A stretch of DNA of 46,453 nt from Acetobacter pomorum (GTDB lineage Bacteria; Pseudomonadota; Alphaproteobacteria; Acetobacterales; Acetobacteraceae). Of this stretch, positions 9,015 through 18,512 are shown one piece after another. The stretch is taken from the NCBI RefSeq assembly GCF_002738225.1, contig NZ_PEBQ01000043.1, forward strand, positions 1 through 46,453, in the 5' to 3' direction. Below the pieces are notes generated by a model. It searched no databases. It had not been told where the DNA came from and was given only the letters and a program-made list of their open reading frames with translations. The position numbers and the translations under genes are program-made. Position 1 is the first letter of the stretch; each line of letters opens with the position of its first letter.

Positions 9015-9800
9015 GTGGATCATAGCCCGCGTCAGATAAGAGAACTTGCGAATGCTTTTATTGTGCCATTAACCGATCGCTTAATAGCCTCGATATCGCT
9101 GGTGTTCGCTATGATTGCCGCGATTGCAGGTGGGTTCAGTGCCTTCTATGCATGGCGTGCGGTAGGCGAGGCTCACACCCAAGCAGTGGCATCTGTGGAA
9201 CAAACTGCTATCGCGAGGGAGGCATTATTTTCTCAAAATCGACCATGGCTGAAGATAGTATCAATCACCGATACTTCCATATCCAAATACTCGGATGAAA
9301 TAGCTTCTGTTGTTAAATTCAACGCTCACCCAGTATACAAGAACCTAGGGTCAGGATTGGCTCAGGACGTACAATTCATTGCAGGGATATACGTGATAGG
9401 AGCTGGTCCAAACCCAAAAGAACTCTGCCGAAACTACGCAAAACATCTTCATTCAGATGGAGATATAGTGTTTCCTCAAGAAACCAGTAATGACGGAGGA
9501 TATAATACTTTTCAATTTACGTTTGAAGATCTTGAAAAAGAAGCAAATAAAGTGTTGACGATAGAACCGAGATCGGAATTATACCTCGGCGTAACAGGCT
9601 GCCTACTGTATCGCGGCCATGGAAACAGCTCTGTTCTCATTTCTGGCTTCAACGGCACAATTGATCTGGATAAGGACGCTAGCTCTAAACTCAATATTCC
9701 CGAATCAAAATACTTATCTCCTTATTCGGCTCTATTCCAAGGTCCCCGAAACCCTGAGCTGAAAGTGCATGTGCATCACATGAACTACTGGGCCGAATGA
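9015..9800 (+). CDS. Hypothetical membrane-anchored protein
   Basis: A 261-residue protein that I do not recognise. Residues about 18-47 (LTDRLIASISLVFAMIAAIAGGF and on) form one membrane helix. A short helical linker follows, then a large soluble domain starting NRPWLKIVSITDTS with beta-rich character, a NLGSGLAQDVQF segment and a late cysteine pair. The pattern of one N-terminal helix, then RPWL and a NxGxGPA/LxxV-like strand resembles a widespread group of uncharacterised single-pass proteins. The start is GTG at 9015 and no good ribosome binding site is visible. The gene stands alone between ccdB and the HNH gene. Confidence 0.65.
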   Translation: MDHSPRQIRELANAFIVPLTDRLIASISLVFAMIAAIAGGFSAFYAWRAVGEAHTQAVASVEQTAIAREALFSQNRPWLKIVSITDTSISKYSDEIASVVKFNAHPVYKNLGSGLAQDVQFIAGIYVIGAGPNPKELCRNYAKHLHSDGDIVFPQETSNDGGYNTFQFTFEDLEKEANKVLTIEPRSELYLGVTGCLLYRGHGNSSVLISGFNGTIDLDKDASSKLNIPESKYLSPYSALFQGPRNPELKVHVHHMNYWAE

Positions 9801-10010
9801 TCATCTTCGTGTTTGTATTTTGAGACCGAGCCTGATCTGCCGGAGATGTCTGCTTCGGCTGGCTCCTGGCGAAAACCCGACACTCCGCTTTCCCCCCAGA
9901 TCTACTCAGTGGTACAGAAGCAGACAGGCAGCAATGCCTGCATTTCGGCTATTCAAAGCCCCTCAGTTATTTTTCCAAACCGGTTGTTCAAATGGCCAGC
10001 GTATTAAGCA

Positions 10011-10835
10011 TCAAACAAATCCATGTAATCGGCGGTGATTGTCCAGAAACGGATGATGTGCTGGACTTACATGACTTAGTCTCATCCCTGAGGTAATTCC
10101 TATCAAAGCCGCTTGTTCACGAGGAAGGCGATACTCGTCTATTAAGATGCTTCCGTCGTTCGCAAAGCTGATCAGGCCCTGGTCAAATGCGGCATCCAGA
10201 TGCGCGGCCAACAACAAACCATTGTACGGGTTGAGCCGGTTAATATTGCTCGAATCTCGCCATGGCTGGATATGCGAGGCACGCAACAACGCACGCGTGG
10301 CGCAGCCAGTGACCGCACAGCACTTCCAATGCTCATCCAATGATGCCCTGAACATACCTTGGCCGCGCCGTGCAGCGATTACCGCCTGCCGTTCGGTCTC
10401 CTGTTCTGGCAGATCGGTGGCTTCAGCAATGTCCTGCTCGGCATTATTTTGATTTTGCGGATGCCGCCAGCCCATTAGAACAAGTAGCTCTTTCAGAGCA
10501 TAAACGTCCTCGACATTGACAGCGATACCCATAGCCTTGGAGCTCGCCCCAATGCGGAATGCACTCATGTTATCGTTCTTGTACTCTCGATTGGGTTCTG
10601 ACTTACCCACACGAGTTTCATCAAAACCAAGAATTTGGCCGACATCAAGATGAACGACAAGCGGCTGCTTCTTTACTGGCTTGGGCTCGTCTGCAAGACG
10701 CTTGCGGTCAACTTTTAGATACACCCTTTAGTTTCTTAACGTTGAATGACTGAAACCAAAGGCATGCGTTTTTTCTTCGTTAAACTCGAAGCCGAAGTAT
10801 ATCAGAAGGTCTTTTATTTCAAACGTATTCAGCAT
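10011..10835 (-). pseudogene. HNH endonuclease, frameshifted near its start
   Basis: The main frame (10011-10724, GTG start) gives 237 residues with an HNH_2-type domain at the C-terminus: CCAVTGCATRALLRASHIQPWR, then NPYNGLLLAAHLDAAFDQGLI. Upstream, an ATG at 10835 opens a second frame with MLNTFEIKDLLIYFGFEFNE and stops at about 10730; its sequence reads like the natural N-terminus of this protein. A one-base change near 10730 would join them. HNH_2 proteins are often restriction-like nucleases in variable islands. Whether the GTG-initiated shorter form is made is unclear, so this is a lightly damaged gene or a sequence error. Confidence 0.7.
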
Positions 10836-11037
10836 GATTTATTATAGTCTCTGGGGCTATAGTTCGGTGGGCGGAACTGACAATAAATTTTTCGGTTTCT
10901 CTGATCGATTTTAGTAGAAGATTTCAAAAGGTTATAGTCTCAATCAGAGGTTATCTTTGCGATTTATTCACCCGAAACCGGACCTCCCGCCCCCCCCGAA
11001 GCAGCTGCTTCAATCAGCGTCTAGGGTCCCAGTTTTA

Positions 11038-11334
11038 TCAGCGAGCGGCAGAGAGCAGTTCGCTGACCAACGATGGACGCTTATCTAACATCGCCAGCAA
11101 GACCTGAGCTGGTCCGGTTGGCTGACGACGACCATGTTCCCAGTTCAGAAGGGTTCCCTTGGCGACACCGATGCTCCTGGCGAACTGCGCCTGGGACAGT
11201 CCCGTTCGGGTTCTGATGGCAGCAACGTCCACAGACGGCACACGCACCTTATGGGTAATGCTGTTTTGTGCTTGAGCTTCCGAATATGCGAGAGCCTCAT
11301 TCAGCCCCTGCAGAATGCTGTCATAAGTGCTCAT
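11038..11334 (-). CDS. HigA/NadS-type XRE antitoxin
   Basis: A 98-residue antitoxin with an XRE helix-turn-helix near its C-terminus (IRTRTGLSQAQFARSIGVAKGTLLNWEHGRRQPTG). It lies downstream of its toxin, and their coding regions overlap by four bases (ATGA), the toxin-first order typical of higBA. It should bind the toxin and the palindromic operator upstream of the pair. Confidence 0.88.
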   Translation of the reverse strand: MSTYDSILQGLNEALAYSEAQAQNSITHKVRVPSVDVAAIRTRTGLSQAQFARSIGVAKGTLLNWEHGRRQPTGPAQVLLAMLDKRPSLVSELLSAAR

Positions 11335-11672
11335 GATGGTTCTCCATATTTCGCAATCAGTGTCTTACTCAAGTCTACTAGAGCGGCCTGTTCGGATCGG
11401 GTTAGATTGTCTTTTTCGTTTTTGGCAAAAACAGTCAGCAGGAACAGAGGCATATGTCTTCCGCCAAAGACATAAAGAGTTCTGTAACCTCCCCTCTTCC
11501 CGCTACCTTCACGTGCAAAACGAATCTTTCGCAGGCCGCCGCCCAGAGAAACCCCAGAGTCTGGCATTGCCGCGAGCATGTTAATCAGAGCCATACGATC
11601 GTCGTCTGACATCAGGGCTTTTGCCCGTTTTATGAATTCAGGCAGTTCAACAACAGTCTGCAGCTTTGACAT
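11331..11672 (-). CDS. RelE/HigB-type toxin
   Basis: A 113-residue RelE-superfamily toxin. Visible features are the FIKRAKAL start, LGGGLRKIRFAREGSGKRGGYRTLYVFGG and LLTVFAKNEKDNLTRSE, matching the HigB/NadS partner family of translation-dependent mRNA interferases. The start ATG at 11672 is preferred over an in-frame ATG 12 codons upstream because that extension would run through the operator palindrome. Confidence 0.88.
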   Translation of the reverse strand: MSKLQTVVELPEFIKRAKALMSDDDRMALINMLAAMPDSGVSLGGGLRKIRFAREGSGKRGGYRTLYVFGGRHMPLFLLTVFAKNEKDNLTRSEQAALVDLSKTLIAKYGEPS

Positions 11673-11684
11673 TATCGGCAAATT

Positions 11685-11716
11685 ATACGTCAACAGCCCA
11701 TACGTCAATGACGTAT
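11685..11716. promoter_or_regulatory. higBA operator, three half-sites
   Basis: A perfect palindrome ATACGTC-AAT-GACGTAT lies at 11700-11716, with a further half-site ATACGTC at 11685-11691. It sits directly upstream of the toxin start at 11672, where an autoregulatory HigBA operator is expected. Confidence 0.7.
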
Positions 11717-12166
11717 AAATCAGAAGGTTGAGGCTTATAGCGGTTGTTCAGACAAACAGCAGCCCAGGAATTTCGCTGTATATCCAAAATCAACGGTTTT
11801 CTGCCACAAAATCTACGTCCGTTTCTCCCCTTTATTGCAAGTAGGTGGGCGCACGGAAAAAGGAAGGTTTGTCGAAATTCCTCAATTAGGAGAATCCTCG
11901 TTTTCGCGCCGTTCAACCCCGCGAAAATGTCCTTATTCGGGTTAAAACGAGTCCTCTAATTAGGTTAAAATAAGCCCGTTCTTAGTCGGGCTTATTTCAC
12001 GCCGAGGACTCACTCCATGTCGGCTCTGAGGGGCAAACGGAATGTCTGCTTCCGGAAAAGATGCAGAAAGCCGCCAGTTAATTCCACAGTTTCCAAGACG
12101 CCCCTAACAGATTTCGTCTCCACCCGAAGCCAGAAAAGCGCGGATCCAAAAAATCTGACAATCTGT
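11717..12166. other. Gene-free stretch with one terminator
   Basis: No supportable gene. It contains a strong hairpin at 11968-11997 (separate entry) and AT-rich fragments with near-palindromes such as CCTCTAATTAGG at 11953-11964. Short stretches resemble intergenic debris. frmB ends just to the right on the minus strand. Confidence 0.4.
11968..11997. terminator. Hairpin, probable terminator
   Basis: A perfect 11 bp stem AAATAAGCCCG/CGGGCTTATTT with an 8-base loop. The A and T tracts on both sides would allow termination in either direction. It lies downstream of frmB and could end that operon. Confidence 0.6.
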
Positions 12167-12994
12167 TCATCCTAGTTTACTCACGAAATGTCTGAGATGA
12201 TCTGCAATGAAACTGGCTATAAAATAATAACTGTGATCGTAATCAGGACGAAGATTCAGAATGAGTTCCTGCCCTGCGTTCTGTGCGGCTGCCTGGAACA
12301 GTTGTGGCCTGAGTTGTTCTTTCAGAAATTGATCTGCCAAACCCTGATCTATCAGGACAGGCAGTCTTTCCGTCGCTGTCCGCACAAGTTCAAGCGGATC
12401 ATAGGCCGCCCAACTGGCACGATCCGGACCAAGATAAGCGCTGAACGCTTTTTCACCCCATGGTACCTGCGTTGGCGCCACAATGGGTGAAAAGGCTGAC
12501 ACAGAACGATAGCGACCAGGATTACGCAGCGCGATCATGATGGCGCCAAATCCACCCATCGAATGTCCCGCAATACCTCGCTGCTGCGTAACCGGAAAAT
12601 TCGCTTCAATCAGCGCAGGAAGTTCCGTGACGACGTAATCATACATTCGATAATGTGCCGCCCACGGTTCCTGCGTCGCATTGATGTAAAATCCAGCGCC
12701 CTGACCAAGATCGTAAGCATCGTCATCAGCCACCTCCACACCCCGTGGACTGGTATCTGGCGCGACAATGGCGACGCCCAGTTCCGCAGCCACGCGTTGC
12801 GCGCCAGCCTTGCCAATGAAATTCTGCTCCGTGCATGTCAGGCCAGAGAGCCAGTAAAGAACAGGAACCTTTTCAGTTTTTGCCTGCGGAGGCAGGTAAA
12901 TCGCGAAGTTTGCTTTCACACCCAACGACACGGCATTGTGTCGCCAGACTTCCTGCACGCCCCCGAAAGAGGCGTGCGTTTCTTTGCGTTCCAT
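12167..12994 (-). CDS. frmB: S-formylglutathione hydrolase
   Basis: A 275-residue esterase-D-type alpha/beta hydrolase that splits S-formylglutathione into formate and glutathione, the last step of formaldehyde detoxification. The oxyanion-side motif WLSGLTCTEQNF, the nucleophile Ser in GHSMGG, the acid in IDQGLADQFL and the His in PDYDHSYYFI are all present. I set the start at MERKETHASFGG by homology to the family's usual N-terminus; the frame stays open much further upstream but overlaps the VOC gene. It is the last gene of the frmR-frmA-VOC-frmB operon. Confidence 0.93.
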   Translation of the reverse strand: MERKETHASFGGVQEVWRHNAVSLGVKANFAIYLPPQAKTEKVPVLYWLSGLTCTEQNFIGKAGAQRVAAELGVAIVAPDTSPRGVEVADDDAYDLGQGAGFYINATQEPWAAHYRMYDYVVTELPALIEANFPVTQQRGIAGHSMGGFGAIMIALRNPGRYRSVSAFSPIVAPTQVPWGEKAFSAYLGPDRASWAAYDPLELVRTATERLPVLIDQGLADQFLKEQLRPQLFQAAAQNAGQELILNLRPDYDHSYYFIASFIADHLRHFVSKLG

Positions 12995-13019
12995 GGCTTT
13001 CACGGCCTTATTGCGCACG

Positions 13020-13421
13020 TCAATTGCCGTCCGTGAAGGTAGAACTGCATATCTTGTTACCTGCCGGATCCCGGAGATAGGCGACATAAGCGCCCGGTAG
13101 ATGGCTTCGCGGGCCGGGTGCGCCTTCATCGGTTCCTCCATTGGCGAGACCTGCGGCATGAAAAGCATCCACTTCGGCGGGTGTCGCTGCCGCAAAACCG
13201 ATGGTGACACCGTTGCTTGAGGGCACTTCACCGTTGCCAGGACGCGCAATGATGAACGCTGGTTTCTCGCGGCCATACAGAATCCACCCATGCCCGAACG
13301 GCCCCAGGTTTTTTATGCCCAGAGCTGCAAGCGCGGCATCATAGAATTTCGCAGATACCGCAGTATCCACCGCCCCGAGAAAAACGTGAGAGAAAACACC
13401 GTCACCTGAAATAACTGCCAT
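13020..13421 (-). CDS. VOC-family (glyoxalase-like) protein
   Basis: A 133-residue vicinal-oxygen-chelate protein: FSHVFLGAVDTAVSAKFYDAAL, then GVTIGFAAATPAEVDAFHAAGLANGG and GAYVAYLRDPAGNKI, the paired beta-alpha-beta-beta-beta pattern of the family. The ATG at 13421 has AGGAGA just upstream. It lies between frmA and frmB with short gaps, so it is co-expressed with formaldehyde detoxification. It may act on a related aldehyde or thiol adduct, but the substrate is unknown. Confidence 0.85.
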   Translation of the reverse strand: MAVISGDGVFSHVFLGAVDTAVSAKFYDAALAALGIKNLGPFGHGWILYGREKPAFIIARPGNGEVPSSNGVTIGFAAATPAEVDAFHAAGLANGGTDEGAPGPRSHLPGAYVAYLRDPAGNKICSSTFTDGN

Positions 13422-13480
13422 GATTGTTCTCCTGTAATTTCCAACCGTTGGAAATGATGTTGCGCCGCGAGACACAGACC

Positions 13481-14907
<1,427 letters not shown>

Positions 14908-14925
14908 GAAACGTTTACTCCGAAT

Positions 14926-14965
14926 ATACTGCCCTTGAGTATCCTTTCATACTATGGGGCAGTAT
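14926..14965. promoter_or_regulatory. Two tandem FrmR-type operators
   Basis: ATACT-GCCCTTG-AGTAT (14926-14942) and ATACT-ATGGGGC-AGTAT (14949-14965) have identical 5 bp inverted arms around a 7 bp spacer with a G or C tract. This is the layout of RcnR/FrmR-class binding sites. They lie 19-58 bp upstream of the frmR start codon and should overlap the operon promoter. Confidence 0.75.
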
Positions 14966-15266
14966 GACAAGGATATAAGGATGTGCTTGTCATATGATCC
15001 GATCAAAAGTCCGTATCGCCGAAATTTTCACCGTAACGTCCATGGGGGGACTGCCTGTGTCTTGGAATCATTCAATAGGTGTAATCAGTGAAATCCAGAC
15101 AAGCTCTACAACGAGGCTTTGAAGCGCTGATGTCCGCTATTTGACAAATAATCTTGTGGTCCAAACGACCGAGATGTAGGCGGAAGCAGACCCGTGCGTT
15201 GATAAACATGCGGTCGCGTTTTGTCTCCTAATTATGGGCTTTTTTCGCATCAATAAGGGACCTTCC
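14966..15266. other. Gene-free stretch between frm operon and repeat copy 2
   Basis: I see no gene. The right end carries ctaattatggg (about 15229), an inverted version of the cataattaagg element that recurs within the dispersed repeat, so the repeat's motif array begins before the recognisable copy. Confidence 0.35.
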
Positions 15267-15436
15267 CATAATTAAGGGTATCACTAACATGCTGAAATGT
15301 AAGAATATTGACTAACATAATTAAGGTATTTCGACATTTGTCGAAAACCAGAAGATAATGATAATCCGCAGCTGACTGCCTTTTTTGTCGACGCAAAAAC
15401 CACTTAATCGCGATAAAAATGCAGAAATTAATGATA
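15267..15436. repeat. Dispersed ~170 bp direct repeat, copy 2
   Basis: Second copy of the element at 1-171, same orientation. It contains the two cataattaagg 11-mers (15267 and about 15315), the inverted repeat TTTCGACA-TT-TGTCGAAA at 15329-15346, and the agaagataatgataat tract. The copies stop matching abruptly after gcagaa-taatgata. About 15 kb of cargo lies between them. Confidence 0.75.
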
Positions 15437-15773
15437 GAGTTGCCGGCCCGTGCAGACACGCCGGAAACCATGCAAACAGACCCAGAACTTCCGCTTACGC
15501 CTCATGCCGGACGCTCAAGCTCTTTGGAGCCCGTCTCAAAAGTGGACTTTCGTTTACGACCGGCCACGCAGCCCCGTTACGACCATCATAAAGTAGCTGG
15601 GGATATTGGCGAGCAACACCCGCATTACTTCTTCCTGCCGAGAGGTGGCTCACACCCCGCTGTGATCTATTACATTTCCTCACGCTAGGCTTAGGATTTT
15701 GGTAACGTATTGGCCTTGTGCCCGATTAATTAGTGATCTTAGTCCGTAGGCGAATACATAGTACCTTTGACTC
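15437..15773. other. Gene-free stretch, possible gene debris
   Basis: Short open frames exist on both strands, but none has a ribosome binding site or recognisable motif. Base composition is higher in GC than the adjoining repeat. I treat it as debris or spacer. Confidence 0.35.
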
Positions 15774-16352
15774 CTAGCCCTCTTCTGCGCCGGAACTTAC
15801 AATCAAACTATGATCACGAACGAAGCGTATCTCCGACATGCTTTGCACTTGTTCAAATAGACGTTTGCTAGTCGCCGACATAAGGGTGCCAAACCACGCA
15901 ACCAACGCCTCCCGCTCAGCAAAAAATTCCAGCGCATCGTCGAAGTCCCAACGTGGCATCATTACCAGCTTGTTTTCCAAACTGAAGCATTCGGTTGTGA
16001 AGCTAATGCGCTGCCGATCAGCATCGGAGTGAGCTATGACCTTGTTGCGCCGCTCTAACAGTCGCTCATGCAGGGCACGTTCGTCAGAGCTGGGGCTAAT
16101 CTTGATCTGTTTAAAACTAAGCAAAGGCAAATTATTAGCATTTGTGAAGGCGCGCCCATAGGCAATTACAGCGGTGTCTTCAAAACATCGATAGCGCCGT
16201 CGCTCGACGCGAGTAACGAGGCGATCTTCGTCAAGTTCACATATAAATTCCATGGCACTGCATGCCATCTGGAAATCAGCGAGGGACTGAACCAACCTGA
16301 TCTGCCGCGGCAGTAGTTGTTCTGCGTCACCATCTTTTATGTTTTTTTCCAA
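15774..16352 (-). CDS. HEPN/AbiU2-like protein
   Basis: A 192-residue, mostly helical protein. Near the middle it carries LHERLLERRNKVIAHSDADR, an R-N-x4-H motif like that of HEPN-fold proteins of the AbiU2/MAE_28990 type, many of which are RNases in abortive infection or TA systems. I start it at a TTG (16352) because GGAGG lies eight bases upstream; no in-frame ATG precedes MACSAMEF. No clear partner antitoxin is adjacent. The family call is by motif only. Confidence 0.6.
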   Translation of the reverse strand: MEKNIKDGDAEQLLPRQIRLVQSLADFQMACSAMEFICELDEDRLVTRVERRRYRCFEDTAVIAYGRAFTNANNLPLLSFKQIKISPSSDERALHERLLERRNKVIAHSDADRQRISFTTECFSLENKLVMMPRWDFDDALEFFAEREALVAWFGTLMSATSKRLFEQVQSMSEIRFVRDHSLIVSSGAEEG

Positions 16353-16659
16353 TTACATCCTCCATCTAGCACCGACAAACTAAATCTCTTTGTGGGAGGT
16401 AAGAAATACGACCCGAAAGCCAATAGGAAAATTCCGGAATATGCGGATAACTCGCCGGACACCGGGCTTTCCAGCCCCTCGGAATCCCTTGCCGAACGCA
16501 AGGCAAAAAATTCCGTCCTCGCAGGCTAAAAAGCAATTAAATCGTAACAGACTACCCAGATCGTTGGGGGATGGCTCCTTCCGCCCGCATGCCAGTCGTA
16601 GCGCGTGGTTCAAGCGTTTCCCAATAGCGGACACCGAATGAGAGTTATATGCTCCTAGC
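16353..16659. other. Gene-free stretch before the StrB-like pseudogene
   Basis: Open frames are present on both strands but lack starts with ribosome sites and do not look protein-like. The promoters of the leftward HEPN-like gene and the rightward phosphotransferase relic should lie here. Confidence 0.35.
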
Positions 16660-17502
16660 ATGCCCGGTACCAAGCACCATACTGCCCTTGCTTCGGCGGC
16701 TACCGTTTATATGTCACGCTGGCATCTAGTTGCCGATGGCGCGCCTGTTCGGACAGCAAGTTCCTACTTGGTGCCGGTCACCCGCGATGGCTCCCCGGCT
16801 ATGTTGAAAGTAACTTCTGACCCCGATGAACTTCGCGGCAATCATCTCATGACACTGTGGAATGGGCAGGGTGTTGCCGCAGTTATGGAACATGATTGAG
16901 GCGCTCTTCTTCTGGAAAGAGCAATTAGCGGTCGCACTTTCGCCGACCTCGTTTACGCAGGCTTAGACAATGAAGCAACGCGAAATCTTTGTGAGACAGC
17001 GGAACTTCTGCACTCATCTTCACGATTACAGCATGAAGAAATGCGGTCTTTGAAAAGCTGGTTCGCTGACTTGCTCGGTTTCTCCTCGAACAACGCAGAA
17101 TGGTTGAAAGACTGCGGCCGTCAGGCCCACACGCTATTAAGTGATCCACAGGAGCAACTCGTCTTGCACGGAGACCTCCATCACGGCAACGTTCTGGATT
17201 TTGGGGCGCGAGGTTGGCGCGCGATCGACCCGAAGGGCCTTTATGGGGAAAGGGCCGCTGATTTTGCGGCTCTATTTCTGAATCCCGATCTTGCGGATTC
17301 ACAGCGCCCCTACGCTATTTCTCCACAAAGGTTCGAGCAAAGGATCAGGCTTGTCAGCTCACATACGGGTGTTGAGCCTGTCAGACTGTTGCGATGGATT
17401 CATGCTTGGAGCGGCCTGTCCGCAGTCTGGTTTATCGAAGATGGGATTGCTCCGGAAACTCAGCGGGCAGTTGCGCATCTGGCGTCTGAGGCGCTCGGTT
17501 AA
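16660..17502 (+). pseudogene. APH(6)/StrB-like streptomycin phosphotransferase with an in-frame TGA
   Basis: One continuous frame of 280 codons is interrupted only by a TGA at 16897-16899. Before it are LRGNHLMTLWNGQGVAAVMEHD (compare DELRG-WRNG-GA in StrB). After it are ALLLERA, the catalytic loop LHGDLHHGNV (HGDxHxxN) and the metal-binding IDPKGLYGE. The family phosphorylates streptomycin at the 6-hydroxyl. A Gly codon GGA turned into TGA would explain the lesion (inference). As it stands, only a 79-residue N-terminal fragment would be made, so no resistance is expected. Confidence 0.82.
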
Positions 17503-17645
17503 GAAGGCAGCAGAAGCTGCCGCTTTCGACTCTCATATCGGCCGTAAACCTGTTACACTGACGTTTCCGAAACAGACTCGGCCTCACTGGCCACTGAAAC
17601 ACGAAATTTTATCTACTCTAAAACCAAAATAGTAAGCTTGGAATT

Positions 17646-18227
17646 ATGAATTTAGAAAACAATGATGAACTCGAAAAATTTAAAAGTTATATGCACGAGC
17701 GATTTAATGAACTTGAACGAGACAGTCGCGGCACTGCATGGGATTTTGTAGGGCTGTCGGTATCCTTGGATTATCTTGCTTCCCTTACCAAGATTAAAGT
17801 CAAAGTCAAAAGAAAAGAAGAATTAAAATGGCAATCAGGCCGTGAATATTTCACGATTTTCATTAATAAATTTTTCCCAGAAGCATATTCCCAGTTCACC
17901 TATAGAAATGGCTCCAATGACTTGCCAGAGCAGATGTATCGCACTCTCAGATGTGGTTTGGCACATGCCTTCAGCTTGTATGGCGAACCCGGTGGGCACG
18001 GTCGGACTGGATCAATTATGATTGGGCATGGGGAGGGTAATCTAATCCCCGCTCAAAAGGCACCGCCTCGTGATGATACTGTAATCCTGAATTTTATTCC
18101 CTTTATTAATGACGTGCGGACGGCACTTAACAACCTCATAGAGGCCGCCCGCTCTGATCCACGGTTAAAAGAGCGCCTGTTAGAACGTATTCGAGCGCAA
18201 CCCCCACTCCAACTAATCCTCGAATAG
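17646..18227 (+). CDS. Hypothetical protein with HEPN-like R-x4-H motif
   Basis: A 193-residue protein I do not recognise. The N-terminal half is charged and helical with a lysine-rich stretch (KIKVKVKRKEELKW). Residues about 98-112 read YRTLRCGLAHAFSLYG, an R-x4-H pattern common in HEPN-like or Cthe_2314-type proteins. GHGEGNLIPA and a helical C-terminus follow. An ATG start at 17646 is used; the ribosome site is weak (GGAATT). It is more AT-rich than the preceding pseudogene, suggesting separate acquisition. Confidence 0.6.
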   Translation: MNLENNDELEKFKSYMHERFNELERDSRGTAWDFVGLSVSLDYLASLTKIKVKVKRKEELKWQSGREYFTIFINKFFPEAYSQFTYRNGSNDLPEQMYRTLRCGLAHAFSLYGEPGGHGRTGSIMIGHGEGNLIPAQKAPPRDDTVILNFIPFINDVRTALNNLIEAARSDPRLKERLLERIRAQPPLQLILE

Positions 18228-18392
18228 TATCGCTGTTTAGCCGTGTGTAGAGATGAAAACTTGCTGGAGATCAGTTAGGCGTCAGTCTGACGGCTTTCTC
18301 TCTTCATCGCCGATGACCGGACCGTCCACTTGCCCCCCATTGTTACCGTTCAGTTGAGGTTGCTATTATCTTAGGGCACTGTGGTCTTATAG

Positions 18393-18506
18393 GCTCAGGC
18401 ATACGATGGACCTCGTGATGCGGCGGACGCGCTCGTCGCGGTGCAGCGACTGCGTCAGGATATTGCTGAGGGAGCTGACTATGCTGGTTTTTCGGGAAAA
18501 GGATAA
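18393..18506 (+). pseudogene. Possible C-terminal gene fragment
   Basis: A frame without a start codon encodes AQAYDGPRDAADALVAVQRL and then a short helical tail ending SGKG. It reads like the 3' end of a small protein-coding gene whose front is missing, and it stops six bases before the integrase start. I cannot name the family. Confidence 0.35.
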
Positions 18507-18512
18507 CGAGCA

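Noticed and set aside
7900..12070. Recurring phrases like atgtctgcttccg at about 7900, 9846 and 12042
   Set aside because: Too short and variable to call a repeat family; probably common intergenic words of the host group.
12995..13291. 100-residue N-terminal extension of frmB in the open frame
   Set aside because: It overlaps the VOC gene, which has a strong start and family motifs, and frmB homologues begin near MERKETHASFGG.
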